From: Ixodes scapularis
Taxonomy: Eukaryota; Arthropoda; Arachnida; Ixodida; Ixodidae
Direction of reading: 5' to 3'
DNA length: 64,000 nucleotides
Assembly (NCBI RefSeq): GCF_016920785.2
Contig: NW_024609839.1
Location: 10,008,196-10,072,195 of the forward strand
The position numbers were made by a program, and so were the translations under genes. Of this stretch, positions 32,312 through 42,024 are shown piece by piece; position 1 is the stretch's first letter; each line of letters starts with the position of its first letter. The notes under the pieces are model-generated. The model did no database searches and was not told where the DNA came from. It worked only from the letters and a program-made list of their open reading frames with translations.

Positions 32312-33603
32312 CTATACTTAAGGTCCTGTCGCATATGTCCTGGGGTGCTGACAGTCTTTGTCTCTTACGTATCTATCGGTCGGTCGTTCAATCCCGACTT
32401 GATTACGGTTGTATTGTGTATGGCTCTGCCCGGACATCGGTTCTCAAAATGCTGGTCCGTGTTTATCATCAGGGGCTACGACTTGCTCCCGGGGCTTTTC
32501 GCACATCTCCTGTCCTCAGTCTATACGCAGAAGCAAACGAGCTCTCTCTAGAGAAATGAAGATATGAACTGGGCTTCACGTATTTTATGCGAATTAGATC
32601 GGTTCCTAAACATCCAACCTTACGCTGCATGGAACAAATACGCTATGAGCGAACTTTCAGTAATAAGCCTTGAGTTGTTCCATCTCTTGACATAAGGGTT
32701 CGCAATTTTGCGGAGTCTGCAGTAGTGGACGTGTTGCCTCCAGTTGTACAGTGCATGAGTTCGGCAGCCCCTTGAGATCTAGTTCCCATTCAGCGCGAAC
32801 TGGAGCTAACAAAATTCAACAAAAAAGACACTCCTCGCGAAGTCCTGAGGCAAGAATTCCTTGAACTCCAAGAACAGTATCACGGTTTTATAAGTTTCTA
32901 CGCTGATGGTAGTAAAACTGATTCCTCTGTGGGTTGCGCAGTGATCGGGCCTGGGATGCAGCTTGTCCGGAGAATAAATGACAGTGCCTGTAGTCTTGCG
33001 GCAGAGCTCTATGGCTTACTCCTCGCCACAGATAAGATCCACAAACAAAAGCTTCACAAGTCAATTGTTTACACCGACTCACTTAGTGCTTTACGAGCTC
33101 TTGCCAGAGTGGGAGATGATCGCAATCCACTTGTAATAGAAATAAGGAACAGGCTAATTTCAGCCACAAAACGGAAGAAGAAAATAATCTTATGCTGGGT
33201 TCCTTCACATGTCGAAATTGCCGGAAATGAGGATGCTGACAGAGCAGCAAGTAGAGCTAAGGATCGAGAAGTCGACCTGTGGAAAATACCTCACAGAGAC
33301 TATAGACATGTTCTGAAATTTTCCATAAGACGCAAGTGGCGAGAGGAATGGGACAGAGAAATAAGCAAAGAGTTGCACGCAGTAAAACCACTACTTCAGG
33401 AATGGGAGAGTGCAGGTCACCGCGAGCGTTTTAATGATGTGGTTTTGTGCCGACTGCGAATTGGTCATACCCGTCTTACCCATGGGCATCTTTTGCGTGG
33501 GGAGGATGCTCCGGAGTGTGAACACTGCCACATGCCGTTAAGCATCCTACATATCTCACTTGTATGCCCTTTTTATGACCAAGAACGCTACAGACACTGC
33601 TAA
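32312..33603 (+). pseudogene. LINE ORF2 thumb, RNase H and C-terminal domain
   Basis: The text ILKVLSHMSWGADSLCLLRI and LDYGCIVYGSA is the RT thumb. RNase H follows: FYADGSKTDSSVGCAV (first D), AAELYGLLLA (E), IVYTDSLSALRAL (D) and VPSHVEIAGNEDADRAA (H and D), all retained in one open frame from 32929 (and further upstream without a Met) to 33601. The tail has HRERFNDVVLCRLRIGHT and a C-x2-C-x-H-type cluster, CEHCHMPLSILHI. The frame ends at a TAA at 33601. This is the best-preserved domain in the window, with every RNase H catalytic residue visible. Confidence 0.9.
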
Positions 33604-33853
33604 TGTTTACCAAGAGCATACACCATTACATCTCGCCCTTTTACTCAGTGGTGAGCCGTTGATTCCACACAAGTGTGTTTTCAACTTTCTTAAGGATATA
33701 AGACTCCTGGACCAGCTATAATATTAGTAGTTCGTCGTACTCATCGCCACATCTTATGCGCTCGTACCTTCATGATCATTGTTTTATTAAATTACAAGCT
33801 ACTGCAGCTCTTTCTTCTCTTTAACCTTGGTTTCAGCAGTAGCCCTAGCTGTT

Positions 33854-33916
33854 GGCGCATTATAGCCTTGGTCGCTGCTGCGCCATTAAACCCCAATCAA
33901 TCAATCGATCAATCAA
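33854..33916 (+). other. LINE terminal stem-loop and (AATC)n tail
   Basis: GGCGCA (33854-33859) pairs with TGCGCC (33879-33884) around a 19-base loop. ATTAAACCCC and then a run of AATC repeats (33895-33916) follow and mark the exact 3' end. Such short 3' structures are commonly what the element's RT recognises. Confidence 0.75.
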
Positions 33917-35096
33917 CCAGACTACAAAAAGCGCTAACTCACCAGAGAACTACACTTTGACACACCAAATCTGTTAGTCGGGAAACCCAATCAGCTCCGG
34001 CTAAAAAAAAGGGGACGAAGGAGAGGGGCAACGAAAGGCTAAGAGGTCTTAAGTGTTCCTCGGAGACTCAATAACTGCAAAACCCGGACTCCGACCGGGC
34101 TTCTTTTCAAGGCAAGGACCCCTTATTGCTGGTCACAATAGAAAATAAGACGCAAGGAAAACATAGAACAGCAAAAACTCCGCAGGAAAGCGGTTAGACA
34201 TGTGTAGAAAAACAGGATATAAAGCTTGGCCCGAGGAATTCCGTACCCGGAGCAATACCAGTTCATCCTGGTAGACGCGAGTGGCTTTCGGTTCATCGTC
34301 TTTCTGAACCCTGTGCCGGCATTCATCGTCCCCTTCAGGGACACCCAGTAAGCTCGCTCTTCCGAATTTCGCGGCTCATTCTTTATTTACAGCGCCCTCT
34401 CCCCCCCCCCCCCCCCCCTCCTCCCTTTTCTCCTTCCTCCGGAGCATCTATAGGACATGAAAAGCTGGAGGCTATCTTCATTTTTTCACTTTTTAGTATT
34501 TTTTTAGAGAGCCGTTGTCTGTTTAGGGTTCTGAGATCCCGCATTCCGCAGGTATTCCTGCTTTGCATGTTAAGATAGCGTTCGCTTAACGGGGAATTCT
34601 CAGGGAGGTGCATGGATTTTGCTTCTTGGTATGTTAGTCGAAAGTTCTGAACCCTCTTCCGGGCTGCGAGCGCACTGGCATAAGGCGATCCGTCTTCCTC
34701 ACCAACACGTACACAGAGTTCAGTGCGTGTCTTCGGCCAGAGTACGTTGTGTCCCATCATAGAAACATTTCGCTCTAATGTTAACGAGTGTTAAATAGAC
34801 ACTGGCATCCGTCCCACCAAAACGAAGTGTATTCTGTACTTTTGTTAGGGTATTTCATATGAAGTCAGGAGACTACCCGGTCAATAGTTTGCTGCTTAGG
34901 CACATATAATTTTAACAAAGTAAAACCGAAAGAAACTAGACTGTTCGAAACCGAAACAAAAACACGAGCACGGAAGCTCATGGCCGAAGGTCACGTGGCT
35001 ACACCCGAGCGCGTTTTGCTTCCGCTTCTCCGGCATGTGAACCAGAAGACGGCGAAGTGGCGTGCATCGTTTGTCGTGCGATTGTTTCGCACAATT
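33917..35096. other. No gene recognised
   Basis: A poly-C tract lies at 34399-34418. The minus-strand 125-codon frame at 34383-34760 reads partly through that tract and shows no known motif. I cannot assign a feature. Confidence 0.4.
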
Positions 35097-35100
35097 ATAT

Positions 35101-35539
35101 CGTCACGGGTGGTGACCAAAAGAACAAATAATAAACAGGAAGAAATAATAGTTTATTGGTGGGGAATTTGTGCCCAAAACAAAAAGGAACTAGAAGATAA
35201 CAACAGAGCGCCGCGAGCATCTAAGTCGGGGTAACAGCAGGATCGAACGCTGAGGCGAGAATGATTCCGCTCGTCATGCGGGGTCCCTTATAGGGGAGTC
35301 CTAATCGAGTGGCCCTGCCCTTATGTACCCTGGTCGGTTTCCGGAACATTCGGCGTAGAACCTTCTTCGCGTAGAACATTCCGAACTCGATCATACGAGA
35401 ATGTTGTCGAACTTACAAGAACGCCAAGTTGAAAGATTAAATAAAAGGATCCTAGACTAGGGTCCTAGACATTCCGCGTGACAGTCAAGCGCGCTAACCA
35501 TTCGGCCACGCACCCGCTCGCTCGTCTACGCACGTGGCA
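35101..35539 (-). repeat. 3' LTR of the complete gypsy element
   Basis: 439 bases matching the 5' LTR at 43410-43821. On the minus strand it starts TGCCACGTGCGTAGACGAGC and ends CACCACCCGTGACG, where the final CA has decayed. Shared landmarks include GAACTCGATCATACG, ATGTTGTCGAACTTAC and ATTCGGCGTAGAAC. A minus-strand tRNA-like stretch occupies 35463-35515. Confidence 0.85.
35463..35515 (-). other. tRNA-like segment in the 3' LTR
   Basis: On the minus strand GCGTGGCCGAATGGTTAGCG fits the pol III A box and D arm of a class I tRNA, and CTGTCACGCGG is an Asp-like anticodon loop (GTC). The T arm has decayed. Partners in the other LTRs lie at 43740-43795 and 44391-44462. Confidence 0.65.
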
Positions 35540-35639
35540 TTACTCCCCCCTTTTAAAGCGCGTCGTCTCAATGCGACGGCCGGTTAATAAACCAGCAAAA
35601 CAATAAAAAATAATAACAAACTGCGGGGACTTGTACAAC

Positions 35640-35900
35640 ACAATCCTGTCAAGCGTAGTACAAAACGCAGTTCATAGTCCCATCGATCGTAGTAAGGCTC
35701 GATGCGTACAACTTGGACGATTTCCGGTCGTGGAGAGCGGCGTGCTGAATTCCGTGTTCCGCCGAGTAACACCTCGTAGTTCAGATCCCCAAGTTGACGA
35801 AGGACTTTGTAAGGTCCGAAATAGCGCTTCAGGAAAAACTTTGCGACTTCCACAGCAGACCCTGAAGGAAGGGCTTTCGCTTCGGCGTACGATGTGAGAT
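35640..35900 (-). pseudogene. pol: Integrase C-terminal fragment of the gypsy element
   Basis: Minus-strand text: SYAEAKALPSGSAVEVAKFF (integrase core after its second strand), joined directly to LKRYFGPYKVLRQLGDLNYE (the GPY/F module) and ending VRIEPYYDRW before the 3' LTR. The middle of the core with the second D and the E motif is deleted between these two pieces. The frame is cut on its upstream side by the insertion at 35901. Confidence 0.8.
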
Positions 35901-36262
35901 GAGAGAGTTTTAGGGAACCGTTTTTCACATCCGATACGGTACGATGGGCCCTCCGGTACAAACTGCGGCTTGTCTTCTGCGATCCTACCGTAATGCGCTG
36001 GTGGAACCGTAAGGCACGACCGGCACGACCAATGACTGACATGGACAGTCTTGCTTGGTTAGCAAAACGGCTATTTCGCTGGCGGAGAGAGCGTGCCGTG
36101 GCTCCAACCATGAAGAAAATAAATCGTGGTAGTGCCTGGCAGGAGCGCCATGTGTGACAGCAAGTCCATAAAGTTTGAGTCAGCAAAAAAGAAAAAGAAT
36201 AAAAAACAAAACGCAATAGGACTTTTTGACTAGAAATGAATTGGTGTTTAGCGTAGCCGAAA

Positions 36263-36362
36263 ATCGTCTGCTCGGTAGCTCAGTGGAGTGGAGCGCCGAT
36301 TTCTTAAGCTCGTAGAGGAGCGGAAGTGGAGAGTTCAAATCCCGCTGGCCCAAACAGCATTT
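36263..36362 (+). mobile_element. tRNA-derived SINE-like fragment
   Basis: GGTAGCTCAGTGGAGTGGAG fits a pol III A box and D arm, and GAGTTCAAATCCC near 36336-36348 fits a B box. The acceptor arms do not pair and the anticodon arm is poor, so this is not a functional tRNA. A T-rich tail follows from 36359. Confidence 0.5.
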
Positions 36363-36769
36363 TTTTCTTTTTTTTTGCATGTTATAAGTTGTTTTATGTT
36401 TTTTTTTTTTTTTATACAAACATTGGATGTGTATTTTAAGCTCTTATCACCCATTTTTTACAGCTGCTGTTATGACTGAGGATTATCTGTAGTGGCAAAA
36501 GAGTGAGCAACAGCCTTCTCCATCAAGGCTCTGGACACGTTTTAGTTTAAAAATGTTGCATGAATTAAAAATTTCTGTAAAAATGCTAATTACATATATC
36601 CTATAAAACTAGCCCTTTGAATATTGGATGATAGTTTTAATAAGTGCACAGATGTAAAGTTACAGGCTTTCCTTTATATTTTCTTCGTGGTCGTACCGTA
36701 CACGGCGCAACGATCGGTACACGGGCGTACGACCGTGATCGTCTGCTATCTGTACCGTAAGAGAGCAAC

Positions 36770-36969
36770 ATGAGCGCCGCATCTACCTCCGTCCCTCCGC
36801 CTCCTCCTCGCAAGCGGTTTACAGCAGAAGACAACACATTTCTACTTCGGGAGGTGCTAGGCGCTTACCCTTTTTCACTCCAGCACTTTGGAATGACGCA
36901 GCGTTGAAAAAGAACTTCTCGTTGCGAGGAGCGAAGGAACGGATTGACCTCCTCGTAAATAAAAAATAG
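36770..36969 (+). pseudogene. Myb/SANT-like domain fragment
   Basis: ATG at 36770 opens a frame with a proline-rich leader, then RKRFTAEDNTFLLREVLGAY and a TGA at 36905-36907. One base earlier, the +1 frame continues as WNDAALKKNFSLRGAKERID and LLVNKK to a TAG at 36967. Together they read as the first and third helices of a SANT/Myb-like domain of the kind found in uncharacterised, often transposon-associated, arthropod proteins. The middle helix is shortened. A single frameshift and truncation inactivate it. It lies inside the TIR-bounded insertion and could be its accessory gene or a nested host gene fragment. Confidence 0.5.
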
Positions 36970-37062
36970 AGATTTGAGACGTACTGAAAGGTACATCATT
37001 CCAAAAATATACACACTGTATGGAAAGAAAAACAGAAACATTCCTTCCTTATTTGACGAAGG

Positions 37063-37345
37063 GGGATCGGTGGCCGAGTGGTCTAGCGCACACCAGCTCG
37101 GAGCACGTGGAGCGAAAGCTCGCGCTGCAGAACCCAGGGATCCTGGGTTCGAGTCCCACCCCTGCCCGTTTCGATCTGGATGAGCATCGTACCGGCGTGC
37201 GGTCGTGTATCACTGATACGTGATGCACGTTAAAGACCCCAGGCTAGCGGCTGTACCGCACTGGCTAAATTTCTCATCTACAGCTGGGAGACTAGTCGCC
37301 CCTGTGAGGCAGACCAAGTTCTAGACTGTATAAACACACACACAA
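37063..37345 (+). mobile_element. SINE with Leu/Ser-type tRNA head and conserved central domain
   Basis: The head GGTGGCCGAGTGGTCTAGCG (A box) and GGGTTCGAGTCCC (B box, 37145-37157) derive from a tRNA with a long variable arm. The body contains ATGCACGTTAAAGACCCCAG (37222-37241), which resembles the conserved central domain of widespread animal SINEs (Nin-DC or MetaSINE type, from memory). It ends near the CA repeats at 37334-37345. Confidence 0.65.
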
Positions 37346-37509
37346 CCCAATTTTTTATTTAACGAACTCCCAGAGTCCCTTATGAATATAGAATCCACTA
37401 GGGTACTAAAGAGGAAACTAAGGAATTGGTGTCAAGCATTTGAGCTGTAGATATCGTAGCCTAACCGTTGGAGATATTTCGTCCTTTTATTTCATGGTTG
37501 CGTGAGTAG

Positions 37510-37815
37510 ACTTGGCTATAAACACCTATATTTCATTCTCTAAAGTGTTCCTTTTTGTATTTATTTGTGCTGTTAGTTTTGTGTTCCTTTTTGTATTTAT
37601 TTGTGCTGTTAGTTTTGTGTTCCTTTCATTCTTTTTTTTGTGTGTGCTGCGGAGTGTTTTCTTTTTTTTTTGTAACAACATGTATTCTAGTTGGTCGCCT
37701 GGCCCCAAATACAAGCAGAATGCTGCTTTTGTGGGCCAGCTCTTTATTTTGTATGACTTGATCTTAAAATAAAAATTGAATTAAATTGAAAATTGAATTG
37801 AAAATTGAATTGAAT
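37510..37815 (+). mobile_element. LINE-type 3' end with (AATTGAA)n tail and a 34-bp tandem duplication
   Basis: A T-rich stretch contains two adjacent copies of TTTTTGTATTTATTTGTGCT plus following bases (37552-37619). Then TGGCCCC...GGGCCA (a potential stem), AAAATAAAAATTG and an AATTGAA repeat run to 37815. The layout is that of a non-LTR retrotransposon end. The tail matches the one at 57368-57386 in inverted orientation. Confidence 0.5.
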
Positions 37816-37819
37816 TAGC

Positions 37820-39149
37820 TTTGTACAAGAAAAATGACCGCATCAACTTGAGAATGGGTATATTTTGGTTGTTTTTGTATTTTCTTCGAGATTTAATATT
37901 TCTAGTTTTATCTGTCCATAGCTTTCTTAATTAGCCCCGTGCGCGACCGAAAGCGTTGCTGTGGTCGGCCTTCCACGATTGGCCGAATGCTGACTATGAC
38001 GTAGGAAAGGGGATTTACCATCAACGGAAATAAGAGGAATGAAAGAACTTTAATTTTGACGGTGTTGGCGCTGTTTCTTTGAGAGTGCAATGATTGCAAG
38101 CTTCCACCATGCTATTTACAAACACCATCTAACTTGTTATTTGCAAGGTAATGACGTCACAAGGGGGAACCATAGGAGGGCGCCACAAAAACATCTCGCC
38201 GCTAATACTCGATCCTGCATTGGGCCTCGAGGGAAAGAGACAGGATCGCTAGCAGACGACTTCAAATGTTGATGATAAGCGCGCGCGAGCGTGTTCTTGT
38301 GCCAAATCGAGTTTGCTTTCGGCAACGCTTCAGCATATAAGGACATAGTTGGTGTAAACATCACATTTGGTTGATGTAAAACACCAAAGCTTGCCCGCTG
38401 AGAACGCATGATTTATTAGAAAAAAGTTACCATGTACGGTCGAGGCATTATTTTATTCCCCGCGTATATAAATCTGGTAAACTGAAAGAAAAAAACCCAA
38501 AATACGCCGGCACATCATTCGTGGTATCCGCACATCATTCCTGGTATCACAGATTTTTGTTTACTCAAAAGCTACGCCAAGTTGAACGTCCTATGCCTTG
38601 CCGCCAACAAGCGCCTTCTCTTAGTGTATCGGTGCTCGGTGGCACCCGAAAGAAATGCGACTGACTCCGTGTCACGGCAAACCAAAAATAATGTTTATTC
38701 CCTCGTGCCCCTGCACAAGTCACGGGCCCCACGGCACGCGCGTGCGTGCCTCGCTTATAGAAAGCGGGAAGTTCAAAAGAAACTCACGCCACACTTAGTG
38801 CGCAGACAGTCGTACAAAATCACTTTTTCTAAATTGCTTTCGCTGAATAGAGCCAACTCCAAGTCATGGTCAAAAAGATCGAGCGCCATTGTTGTCGGAA
38901 AGCTCGTCTGCTTCTTTAGCAGACGAACATTTTAGAACTTCGCTGTGCTAGGGGCGACACGCCGTGGTGCGCCAGGTTTTGTATTACGGAAGCGCATTCA
39001 TTCCAGTAAAAAAACGAGACGAACTATAAGTAGGTATACTATATTTTTGGTTCTCTATATATTTAGGGTGCGATCTTTATTTACTTGAGTTTCTGCGATT
39101 TGTACGAACACACGCAAATTTGTCTTTTCTCGATGAGGCGGATGCAGGC
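37820..39149. other. Unassigned interior of the TIR-bounded insertion
   Basis: No transposase or other recognisable protein. A small repeat, GCACATCATTCxTGGTATC, occurs twice at 38510-38545. A hairpin, GTCTGCTTCTTTAGCAGAC, lies near 38911-38929. Confidence 0.35.
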
Positions 39150-39310
39150 TTCCGTTGCCAGGGGGCGCGACCTGTACCGATCGTCTTCTATCGTCTGCAA
39201 ATACGGTTCCCCCAAAGCCGTTTCAGGGCACACGATCGGTCCACACGCCCGATCCAAGATATCGATCATTTTTATCGATCGTATTTTGTTCCGGTTCCCT
39301 AAAACTCTCT

Positions 39311-39812
39311 AATCTGTGGCGACGATACTCCATCTGTTTCCTTGCGTCGATGGTGGCAAAGGACCGAGAAGATCGATTCCGATCGGCTGGAACGGTGCGG
39401 TCGGAGGAGAAATCGGCTGCTGGAGAACTGCCGGCTTCGGCGGCGGTTTCTTCCGTCGCTGGCGTTTGTGGCATGACCATGTGTCGAGGTGAACGGTCTT
39501 CGGCAGCTTGGGCCAGTAATACCTTCACGAATTCGGGCCAGCGTATGGCTGTAACCTAGGTGTCCGGACGTCGGGTCGTCGCGGCAGGCTTGAAAGTTCT
39601 CCGCTCTAAGGTCGGTTGGGAATACCAGCAACCATGGCGAGCTGTTGTCTCCAAAGGTCTGCTTGTAAAGTACACCTTGTCGGAGGAGAAAAGTCGGCAG
39701 GGCTCACGAGAAGACACGGGGGACAGTACCCATTCGTACTTCGAGGTGCTCGATTAGCGCGCGCATCTAAGGACCGTCTCTCTTGACGTCCTGCCATGTC
39801 GTCGGTGTTCAC
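39311..39812 (-). pseudogene. pol: Integrase N-terminal part of the gypsy element
   Basis: Minus-strand text includes ACRDDPTSGHLGYSHTLARI (the H-x3-H half of the zinc finger, near 39585-39530), CHKRQRRKKPPPKPAVLQQP, then PFQPIGIDLLGPLPPSTQGN (start of the core, with first catalytic D) and WSIVATD, where the insertion cuts it at 39310. At least two frame changes are needed. The remaining part resumes at 35900. Confidence 0.8.
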
Positions 39813-39863
39813 TGCGCCTAGGAAGCACTCTAGACATCGTCGTCGCTGCTGCCGAAAGGTGTA

Positions 39864-40258
39864 TCAATTGGAGGCTCTGGACAGGCAGTCGGCGTCTCTG
39901 TGCTTGCGGCCGGACTTGCAGACCACAGTCATGTTGAACTCTTGTAGTCGGAGACTCCTCCGAGCGAGGCGTCCTGACGGGTCCTTGAGGTTCGCAAGCC
40001 AACAGAGCGAGTGGCCGTCCGTGACGTCACGGAACGGGCTGCCATACAAGTACGGTCGAAACTTCGTGATAGTCCAGAGGACCGCAAGGAATTCTTACTC
40101 AGCCGTGGAGTAATTTTTCTCTGCCTTGGAGAGTGTTCGACTTGTGTAGGCGATAACTCGCTCGGCGCCTTCTTGCACTTGAACCAGTATCGCGCGAAGT
40201 CCAGCGTTACTTGCCTCCGTGTGAATTTCGGTTCCCGAATCCTGATCGAACTGTCCAA
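39864..40258 (-). pseudogene. pol: RNase H of the gypsy element
   Basis: The text DFARYWFKCKKAPSE is out of frame; in the matching frame I read RVIAYTSRTLSKAEKNYSTA, then FLAVLWTITKFRPYLYG and DGHSLCWLANLKDPSGRLAR, ending HRDADCLSRA. This is the standard RNase H to DADxLSR transition before integrase. TDH has become TDGH with a frame change, and stops are present. Confidence 0.75.
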
Positions 40259-40424
40259 GAACAGGAGGAGTCTGCAGCCGTCGCTTTAGCTCATCGGATG
40301 CCTGCTGCTCCTCCTCGGCCCATTCGAACCTATCGGCGTCCTTTGTGAGGTTTGTGAGTGGTTCTGAAATCCTTGCAAGATCCCTAACGAAGTGCAGATA
40401 GTAGTCACATAGTCCAAGAAACCA

Positions 40425-41072
40425 TCACACGGTCTTGTCTGTCGGCGCTGGAAATGCTGCGACAGCGCAAGTCTTCTCTGAGTCGGGGCGAACGCCTCCG
40501 TTACTAACAACGTGACCTAGGAACTTCAGTTCGCCATAGGCGACTTGACACTTTGACGGCTTCAGGTTGAGTCCGGCGGTCCTTATGGATTGGAGAACAG
40601 CTCGAAGTCGTCGCAACTGCTCGTGGAAGTCGCTAGAAAACACGTCGATGTCCTTGAGGTATACGAGAGAGCTCTGCCACTTCAGACCTGCCAGTACGCT
40701 GTTCATGAAAAGCTGGAAAGTCGCCAACGCCGTGCATATTCCGAAGGGCACCACCTTGAACTCGTACAGTCCATCCGGCGTGCCGAAAGCTTCCTTATCT
40801 CGGTCTTGTTCGTCGACTTCAATCTGCCAGTAGCCGCTCTTCAGGTACATCGATGAAAAGTATCGAGAGTGGCGCAGCCGGTCGAACGTGTCGTCGATGC
40901 AGGAGAGTGGATAAACATCTTTCTTCGTCACCGCGTTCAGCTGCCATAAGTCTACCCAGAACCTAAGCGTTCTGTCTTTCTTCTTAACTAGCACGATTGG
41001 AGAGGCCCACGAACTTCTTGAAGGTTGAATTATGTCCTCATTCAGCATCTCTTGAACTTGCTCCTGGATCAC
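40425..41072 (-). pseudogene. pol: Reverse transcriptase of the gypsy element
   Basis: 215 codons stay open. Blocks in order: EMLNEDIIQPSRSSWASPIV, LVKKKDRTLRFWVDLWQLNA, YFSSMYLKSGYWQIEVDEQD (first catalytic D replaced by Y or M in SSMYL; normally SxxDL), GLYEFKVVPFGICTALATFQ and SLVYLKDIDVFS, then SKCQVAYGELKFLGHVVSN. The catalytic box reads YLKD (40650-40661) instead of YLDD. Because the frame is otherwise open, this is a dead enzyme with intact length, mutated in both metal-binding motifs. Confidence 0.9.
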
Positions 41073-41358
41073 GTCCCTTTCTTTGAGTGCGACATTGTAC
41101 GCACCTTCGACGACGTCGCAACGCAGTCGCGGTATTCGGCGAGGAGGGTTATCAGCTGCCGTCGTTTCGCGCTTGGTAGCTTAGGGTCGATGTCGAGCTG
41201 CGCTTGCGACATACTGTTTTGCTGAGGCGGCGAGGATGCGTCAGTAGTGGCGACGATTTCGACGGAGTTTCGGAGTTCCTCGACGGGGCCAGCGGCTGTT
41301 TCGCGAGGTGTTGCGTTTCATTTCGGAAGTTCGTCACGCGGACCAGAGTGCGGCCATC

Positions 41359-42024
41359 CTAAAGGTCAGCTACTCCTCTTACGACGCCTATTCCTCTTCC
41401 TAGAAGCAACTGGAGGCTTCCCTCGAGCATAACTTCACCGCAGAAAGCTTCGGTGACCACGACGGGCAAGAAAACACTCGACCGCGACGGTAAGTTCACG
41501 TGGCTTGCAAGGACTCGGACCGCGGAGGATGTCACTTTGGGTTCCTCGGGAGGTGAAACAGGTTTTCGTAGCGTCAACAGGTTTGACCTGAGGTCGATGA
41601 CGGCACCATACTCGCAGAGAAAGTCCATTCCGATGTTAACGTCTCTCGCACAGTCTTGCATAATGACGACAGGGCACGTCTCACCGTGGGTCTCGACGCG
41701 GGCAACGCATCTTCCGACTGGTGTGATGAGATGCCCACCGGCTGTTCGTATCTGAGGGCCTTCCCACGGCGTTGTCACTTCTCGCACGCGGCGAGAGAGC
41801 CTCCCACTCAAAACTGATTAGTCTCTTCCGGTGTCAACGAGTGCCGATGAGTCGTGGCCGTCGATAGTAACGTTTAGATTGTTGGACGCCGATTCAAGGG
41901 CGTCGTTGTTGCGCGTAGCGTCGGGAGAGTGGGAACGCTTTGTCGTTTTTAAAGGCTCTTTACTTCGGTCGCCTTCAGCAACGCAACCTCCATGCATTGC
42001 CGCACTTAGTTTTCCCGGCGACAC
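41359..42024 (-). pseudogene. pol: Retropepsin of the gypsy element
   Basis: SALVDTGRD near 41842-41818 is the active-site D-T-G, with the following A/S changed to R. After a stop, the frame 41811-41359 continues SVLSGRLSRRVREVTTPWEG-like text and VVIMQDCARDVNIGMDFLCE with a GMDFL-type flap strand, then YGAVIDLRSNLLTL. This layout is standard for gypsy proteases. Confidence 0.8.

Larger units (their letters stand above)
24220..33916 (+). mobile_element. Near full-length jockey/I-like LINE, split by two Penelope-type insertions
   Basis: The plus-strand order is a 5' UTR (24300-24790), ORF1 with zinc knuckles (24792-26206), ORF2 endonuclease (26312-27158), RT first half (27160-27893), a 3.8-kb Penelope insertion, RT continuation (31686-32032), a 0.28-kb Penelope fragment with loss of the RT core, then thumb, RNase H and C-terminus (32300-33603), 3' UTR, terminal stem-loop and (AATC)n tail ending at 33916. 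Without the insertions it would be about 5.6 kb, a normal LINE length. It has several stops and frameshifts but fairly well-preserved protein text. Confidence 0.85.
35901..39310. mobile_element. TIR-bounded insertion (DNA-transposon-like), 3.4 kb, no target duplication
   Basis: AGAGAGTTTTAGGGAACCG (from 35902) is exactly inverted as CGGTTCCCTAAAACTCTCT ending at 39310. The flanks join to GTGAGAT|AATCTGTGGCG, which is identical to the uninterrupted related element at 45379-45396, so both ends are exact and no target bases are duplicated. The outermost 160 bases on the right (39150-39310) match, inverted, the sequence at 58219-58390, so a family exists. Inside are SINE-like sequences, a SANT/Myb-like fragment and a LINE tail, some probably later nested insertions. 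No transposase was recognised. Confidence 0.7.

Noticed and set aside
34383..34760. 125-codon minus-strand ORF with glycine run
   Set aside because: The glycine run comes from a poly-C tract; the rest shows no family similarity.
36263..36362. A functional tRNA gene
   Set aside because: Acceptor and anticodon stems are weak, and there is no 7-base loop; a SINE-like relic is more likely.
37063..37175. A functional tRNA-Leu or tRNA-Ser gene
   Set aside because: A and B boxes are present, but the acceptor arms do not pair and the sequence continues into a SINE body.
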